Part shown: one piece after another, positions 60,351 through 64,000 of the stretch
Numbering within the stretch: the stretch's first letter is position 1
How the letters are laid out: each line of letters opens with the position of its first letter
The notes under the pieces: model-generated
The model's input: the letters and a program-made list of their open reading frames with translations, nothing else
Database searches by the model: none
What the model was told of the DNA's origin: nothing
Position numbers and translations under genes: made by a program
From: Nonlabens ulvanivorans
GTDB taxonomy: Bacteria > Bacteroidota > Bacteroidia > Flavobacteriales > Flavobacteriaceae
NCBI RefSeq assembly: GCF_000732625.1
Contig: NZ_JPJI01000032.1
Coordinates: 372,001-436,000, forward strand
Reading direction: 5' to 3'
DNA length: 64,000 nt

Positions 60351-62540
60351 TTAAAAAGTAAGTGTTACTCCAGTTAAGAAGTTAATACCTGCCTGAGGAT
60401 AGAATCCATTACCTTCTACAGTTGTGATGGTGCCTGGATTAGAGAAATCGTCATCATAGGTAAAGTAATAACCGTTAGACTCATATTTCTCATCAAAGAT
60501 GTTATTTACTAGTGCAGTAAGCACAATAGTTTTAAAAACTGATCGTGGCTTAATGGTGTAAATTAAATTGATGTCATTTGTAAAATAGCTGTCTAATTTA
60601 GATTCTTGCGCCTCAGTATTACTCATAAACTGCTCACCAACAAACTTACTAAGTAAAGAAACTTGTAGATTTTTTATAGGTTGAAAAACGATAGCATTTG
60701 CGGCTACTACTTCTGGTGAAAAAGCGATATCAGTACTGCCTAGATTTTGCAATTCACCATCAAATGATCTTATGGTTTCTTTATTCTTATTGCTGCTTAA
60801 AGCTAGATTAGGCTGGATCGTAAGTTTACTATTAACTGGTATTACAGCTTCTAATTCTAGACCTAAACGATAGCTTTCACCACTATTAGTTCTTAATGGT
60901 GCACCTACATCATTTAACTCACCACTTAACACTAATTGCTCATTATATAACATTAAGTAACCGTTTGCATTGAAGGAGAAGTTGCCTTCTTTGTGACGCC
61001 ATCCTAGTTCAAAGTCATTCAACTGTTCTGGTCTGATAGAAGAGTCACTTTCAAAATCGTTCCTATTAGGCTCTCTATTTGCTCTTGCATACGATAGGTA
61101 TAAATCATTATTATCATTATACCTATACGTTACACCAGCCTTAGGATTAAAGAATGTGTAATTCTCATCAACTAACAATTCTACAAGATCTGATGTAATC
61201 CCAGACGTAGAATAATTTACGTTTCTTACCTGTAAGTCACCATACAATTGAACTTTATCATTAAGCTTATAAGTAGCTTTTGAGAACACAGAGAAGTCAT
61301 TCTTTTTACCATTACCATCATAATATCGGTCTCTAATATTGCTTTGACTTGCAAATCTTGCCCATATCACTTCACCATAATGATCACCGTCATAATGACT
61401 GATGGATGTCCCGAAAATCATGTCTAGATTTCTATTTTTATAATTTGCGCTCGCATTAAAAACATAATAATCGTTATCTAACCAGCGACGACGTATTACA
61501 TCTGTTGTATTTACGGTCTGTCCATCAACTGTTAGTTCATCAAATCCATAGGTAGAAAAGTCATCATCTTCTTTAAACTGCTCAAAGAATCCACGTCCGT
61601 AAGTATAGTTCAATCCTATGTTAGTAGACCAGTTTCTATTATAACGCTGGTTCCAGTGTAATTGATAGTGATCTTGTCTATAATCATCTACCTCGTTATC
61701 ATAAAATTGAGTGACACCATTTTCATCTTCATATTGACCAGCTGGATTAAAGGTTCTGTTTTCTCTAAGCGTTGCCTTATCGATACCAAACCAAGATTGA
61801 TAAGTGACATTATTACCACCAAAAGTCACCGCTTTAATTAAGGTATTATCATCTACATAAGCACCTTGTAAGAAATACGATTTTAAGTCTGAGGTCGCTC
61901 TGTCGATATAACCATCAGATTGTATGTTAGACAATCTACCTGCAATCTCAAAGTGATCATTCATGAGACCTGTTGAGAACTTTACAGTGTGTTTTCTACT
62001 ATTAAAACTACCTATAGAATTAGAGATTTCACCGCTGGATTCTTTAGAAACTGCATCAGTTAATACATTAATACTTGCTCCAAAGGCACCACTACCATTA
62101 GTACTAGTTCCTACTCCACGCTGTAGTTGTAAACTCTCTACAGAAGAAGAAAAGTCTCCTAGATTTACCCAAAATGTACCTAGCGATTCTGCATCTGTAT
62201 AAGGAATACCATTGATGGTCACGTTAGTAGATTGTGAACTTACACCACGTACTCTTAATCCTGTATAACCTATACCAGCACCAGCATCAGTGGTGGTAAC
62301 CACAGATGGTAAAAAATTAAGTAGCATAGGAATGTCTTGTCCTAAGTTACGTTTTGCAATTTCCTCTTTAGTAAGGTTACTGTGTGTGATAGGCGATTTT
62401 GCATTTACACGTACAGCTTTTACAAGCACCGCATCTAGTTTTTCAGATTTTGTGGTGTCTGCTTCTTGTGTTGTTTGCGCTGTTGCTAGGCCGGTTACTG
62501 TTAATGCCATAGCAATTACAACGCGAGATAAATGTTTCAT
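60351..62540 (-). CDS. TonB-dependent receptor, probably for thiamine
   Basis: The 729-residue outer-membrane receptor has a signal peptide (ALTVTGLATAQ), a plug domain (about 60-170, with VRGVSSQSTNVTINGIPYTDAE) and a 22-strand-type barrel ending in a C-terminal strand LTGVTLTF. I chose the ATG at 62538-62540, because the longer frame to 62669 adds 43 residues upstream of the signal. A TPP riboswitch precedes the gene, and TPP-regulated TonB receptors in Bacteroidota are predicted thiamine or thiamine-precursor receptors. It is a single gene. Confidence 0.92.
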   Translation of the reverse strand: MKHLSRVVIAMALTVTGLATAQTTQEADTTKSEKLDAVLVKAVRVNAKSPITHSNLTKEEIAKRNLGQDIPMLLNFLPSVVTTTDAGAGIGYTGLRVRGVSSQSTNVTINGIPYTDAESLGTFWVNLGDFSSSVESLQLQRGVGTSTNGSGAFGASINVLTDAVSKESSGEISNSIGSFNSRKHTVKFSTGLMNDHFEIAGRLSNIQSDGYIDRATSDLKSYFLQGAYVDDNTLIKAVTFGGNNVTYQSWFGIDKATLRENRTFNPAGQYEDENGVTQFYDNEVDDYRQDHYQLHWNQRYNRNWSTNIGLNYTYGRGFFEQFKEDDDFSTYGFDELTVDGQTVNTTDVIRRRWLDNDYYVFNASANYKNRNLDMIFGTSISHYDGDHYGEVIWARFASQSNIRDRYYDGNGKKNDFSVFSKATYKLNDKVQLYGDLQVRNVNYSTSGITSDLVELLVDENYTFFNPKAGVTYRYNDNNDLYLSYARANREPNRNDFESDSSIRPEQLNDFELGWRHKEGNFSFNANGYLMLYNEQLVLSGELNDVGAPLRTNSGESYRLGLELEAVIPVNSKLTIQPNLALSSNKNKETIRSFDGELQNLGSTDIAFSPEVVAANAIVFQPIKNLQVSLLSKFVGEQFMSNTEAQESKLDSYFTNDINLIYTIKPRSVFKTIVLTALVNNIFDEKYESNGYYFTYDDDFSNPGTITTVEGNGFYPQAGINFLTGVTLTF

Positions 62541-62542
62541 TA

Positions 62543-62559
62543 GAACTTTTTTTAAGTTC
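62543..62559 (-). other. Hairpin directly before the receptor start codon
   Basis: On the minus strand, GAACTT and AAGTTC are separated by five A and end two bases before the ATG at 62540. The hairpin could cover the ribosome entry site and may be part of riboswitch control, but this is an inference. Confidence 0.4.
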
Positions 62560-62637
62560 AAATAAAAGGGGCATTTATTCGGTTTGATTAAAATAAAATG
62601 TTTGAAGGATTCTCTTGATAAAGATAGTTGCGAAGCC

Positions 62638-62653
62638 TGCTTCCGCGAAAGCG
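62638..62653. repeat. Palindromic repeat, variant copy (riboswitch leader)
   Basis: TGCTTCCGCGAAAGCG has two changes from the main palindrome. It lies in the leader RNA between the TPP riboswitch and the receptor gene, where with the neighbouring GCTTC it could form alternative hairpins. Confidence 0.7.
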
Positions 62654-62686
62654 AAATTATAGCACACAAATCAACTAACTTAAATC

Positions 62687-62765
62687 TTTTCCCTTAGCGA
62701 CATTACTCGCCCAGGTTCCTTGGGTATTATCTCAGCCTTTATTTCTAAAAGCACCCCTTGAGATT
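62687..62765 (-). ncRNA. TPP riboswitch (THI element)
   Basis: Read on the minus strand, the leader contains GGGGTGC, then GGCTGAGATAATACCC, GGAACCTG and finally GTAATGTCGCTAAGGGAA. These are the conserved parts of the thiamine pyrophosphate riboswitch: CUGAGA, ACCC, GAACCUG and the GCGxAGGGA end (here GCTAAGGGA). Spacing and order fit. It lies about 150 bases upstream of the TonB receptor start, so receptor synthesis is predicted to fall when TPP is abundant. There is no clear terminator hairpin with a T run between it and the gene. Confidence 0.93.
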
Positions 62766-62862
62766 GGGTGCAAAAGTAGTCTGAAAATGTAAATAGAAAA
62801 ACAAAAAGAGAATTAAATTTAAACGAGACTAGAAACGCTCAATCTCTAAATAATTCATAAGC

Positions 62863-64000
62863 CTAAAACTCAATCTCTTTCTCCACCATTTTACCATCAC
62901 GATCAACGGTTACCATAGTCTTATCACCATTATCAAATGTTGCTAATGTGCGCATGTAACTCATCATATCTACTATAGTACTATCACCTAGTTTTACAAC
63001 GACATCACCTTTCAACAATCCTGCTTTTTGTGCTGGTTTCTCTTCGCTTACTCCATCGATACGCATTCCTTTTCCGGTAAATAAATAATCTGGCACGACT
63101 CCTAGACCTACCTTAAAACGCGGCACTTCTTCGCTCTCGTTTTTTGTTTTTCTAAAGGCTAGTTTTCCAGCGTTATCAAACTCTGCAGTGATTCTTAAGA
63201 TATAATCAGAGATTTTTTGCATCCCATCATAATTCAATTTCTCGGCATCGTCGCCTGGTTTGTGGTAATCTTCATGTTGACCAGTGAAGAAATGTAAAAC
63301 TGGTATATCATTTAAGTAAAACGATGTATGATCGCTAGGTCCTACTCCACTTTCACTTAATGCCAGTTCAAAATCTTTATTAACTGCGTTAATGATTTGG
63401 TTCCATCGCGGCGAAGTTCCTGTTCCATAAACTGCTAAAGTGTTTTCTTCATTTAGCCTGCCCACCATATCCATGTTAATCATGTAGGTAATAGAATCCA
63501 GAGCAATTGTCGAGTTTTTAGTGAAGTAATTAGAACCTAATAATCCCATTTCTTCACCAGAAAATGCCATGAATAAGTAGTTATTCCCTTTTTTATCGCT
63601 CGTTTTCAATTCGTAAGCTAGATCTAACATAACCGCAACACCACTCGCATTATCATCTGCTCCGTTATGAATAGCTTCTCCTTCACGATGTAAAGAACCT
63701 TCGCCGCCCATTCCTAAATGATCATAGTGCGCACCTATTACTACTGTTTGTGCAGCGCCATTATCAATATAACCTAGAACGTTAGTTCCTGTAAGAAATG
63801 CATCGCCTTTCTCATCTGTAAAGGCAGCTTCTTGATGTGGATCGCTTGAAGGTTTAAAAGAAAAAGTCTGGAAATAAGTTCCTTCATTACCTTTAGGTTC
63901 TAGACCAGATTCTTTCATGCGTTTTGCAATATAATCTGCTGCTTGTAATTCATAAGAAGTACCAGTCTCACGACCTTGCAAGTCGTCTGATGCTAGATAA
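62863..64000 (-). CDS. M28 family aminopeptidase with PDZ domain, N-terminus cut by window
   Basis: At least 379 residues are visible, and the reading frame stays open to the window end. The first visible residues, YLASDDLQGRETGT, are the usual internal M28 motif, so the real start lies beyond 64000. Zinc ligands are seen in GAHYDHLG (His, Asp), NGADDNASG (Asp), FSGEEMGLLGS (catalytic Glu and ligand), NMDMVGR (Asp) and the last His in GQHEDYHKPGDD. A PDZ domain ends the protein (about the last 85 residues). It is probably an exported aminopeptidase. Confidence 0.9.
   Translation of the reverse strand, partial: YLASDDLQGRETGTSYELQAADYIAKRMKESGLEPKGNEGTYFQTFSFKPSSDPHQEAAFTDEKGDAFLTGTNVLGYIDNGAAQTVVIGAHYDHLGMGGEGSLHREGEAIHNGADDNASGVAVMLDLAYELKTSDKKGNNYLFMAFSGEEMGLLGSNYFTKNSTIALDSITYMINMDMVGRLNEENTLAVYGTGTSPRWNQIINAVNKDFELALSESGVGPSDHTSFYLNDIPVLHFFTGQHEDYHKPGDDAEKLNYDGMQKISDYILRITAEFDNAGKLAFRKTKNESEEVPRFKVGLGVVPDYLFTGKGMRIDGVSEEKPAQKAGLLKGDVVVKLGDSTIVDMMSYMRTLATFDNGDKTMVTVDRDGKMVEKEIEF

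Noticed and set aside
63979-63981. TTG as the start of the M28 peptidase
   Set aside because: Residues upstream (YLASDD) remain in frame and belong to the conserved motif, so the gene continues past the window end.

Overview
This window is AT-rich DNA from a bacterium of the Bacteroidota, almost certainly a marine Flavobacteriaceae. The evidence is a gliding lipoprotein (GldH), two secreted proteins with C-terminal type IX secretion (T9SS) sorting domains, many promoters of the Bacteroidota type (TAnnTTTG at -7), scarce Shine-Dalgarno sequences, and families such as DUF3127, RicT and M13/M28 peptidases in their usual flavobacterial form. A 16-bp palindrome, CGCTTTCGCGAAAGCG, occurs nine times exactly and at least four more times with one or two changes. 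I would guess a genus such as Nonlabens or Dokdonia, but the sequence alone does not settle this. No insertion sequence, integrase, prophage or CRISPR array is visible.

Layout. 1-8.9 kb: end of a cold-shock gene, ferrous iron uptake (feoA, feoB, small Cys-rich protein), a sensor kinase, a flavin reductase/DUF3127/acetyltransferase set, aat, and a tag-led operon. 9.1-16.7 kb: a large T9SS-exported Asp-box protein, an M13 metallopeptidase lipoprotein and a CocE-type hydrolase, each followed by a terminator. 16.7-17.15 kb: a gap with a possible 35-residue gene and a terminator. 17.15-23.8 kb: an overlapping minus-strand operon (ricT, gldH, penicillin-binding protein 1A, a 3'-5' exonuclease, a double ABC ATPase). 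24-26.5 kb: tRNA-Asn, rseP and an SCO protein.

26.5-47.2 kb is the most interesting part. It holds a polysaccharide synthesis/export locus (GT2, a 1029-residue membrane protein, a secreted protein, a GH5-like glycosidase, GT4, a MOP-family flippase, a STAS protein, and a TPR plus beta-barrel outer-membrane protein) and a T9SS-secreted DUF4114 protein. Next to it is a seven-gene operon encoding an H-NOX nitric-oxide sensor, a FIST (NosP-type) sensor, two histidine kinases, a stand-alone receiver, an Hpt protein and a LytTR response regulator. A 14-bp box, AAGTGTAGACGAAT (with small variations), occurs five times, each 77-95 bp upstream of a minus-strand start codon: GT2, GT4, STAS/flippase, the DUF4114 gene and the sensor operon itself. 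In four of them it lies at a fixed distance (67-68 nt end to end) from a -7 element. I propose a nitric-oxide (or redox) responsive split phosphorelay in which the LytTR protein binds this box to control matrix polysaccharide and surface protein genes and its own operon.

47.4-53.7 kb: a DnaJ/TerB-like protein, then a DtxR/MntR regulator in one operon with an outer-membrane protein and a complete manganese/zinc ABC importer whose two permeases carry C-terminal winged-helix domains. 53.8-60.3 kb: housekeeping genes (enoyl-CoA hydratase, NtrY-like kinase, acyl-ACP desaturase, acyltransferase, bacilliredoxin, HIT protein, GreA) and a small lipoprotein. 60.3-64 kb: a TonB-dependent receptor preceded by a TPP riboswitch, so probably a thiamine receptor, and an M28 peptidase running off the end of the window.
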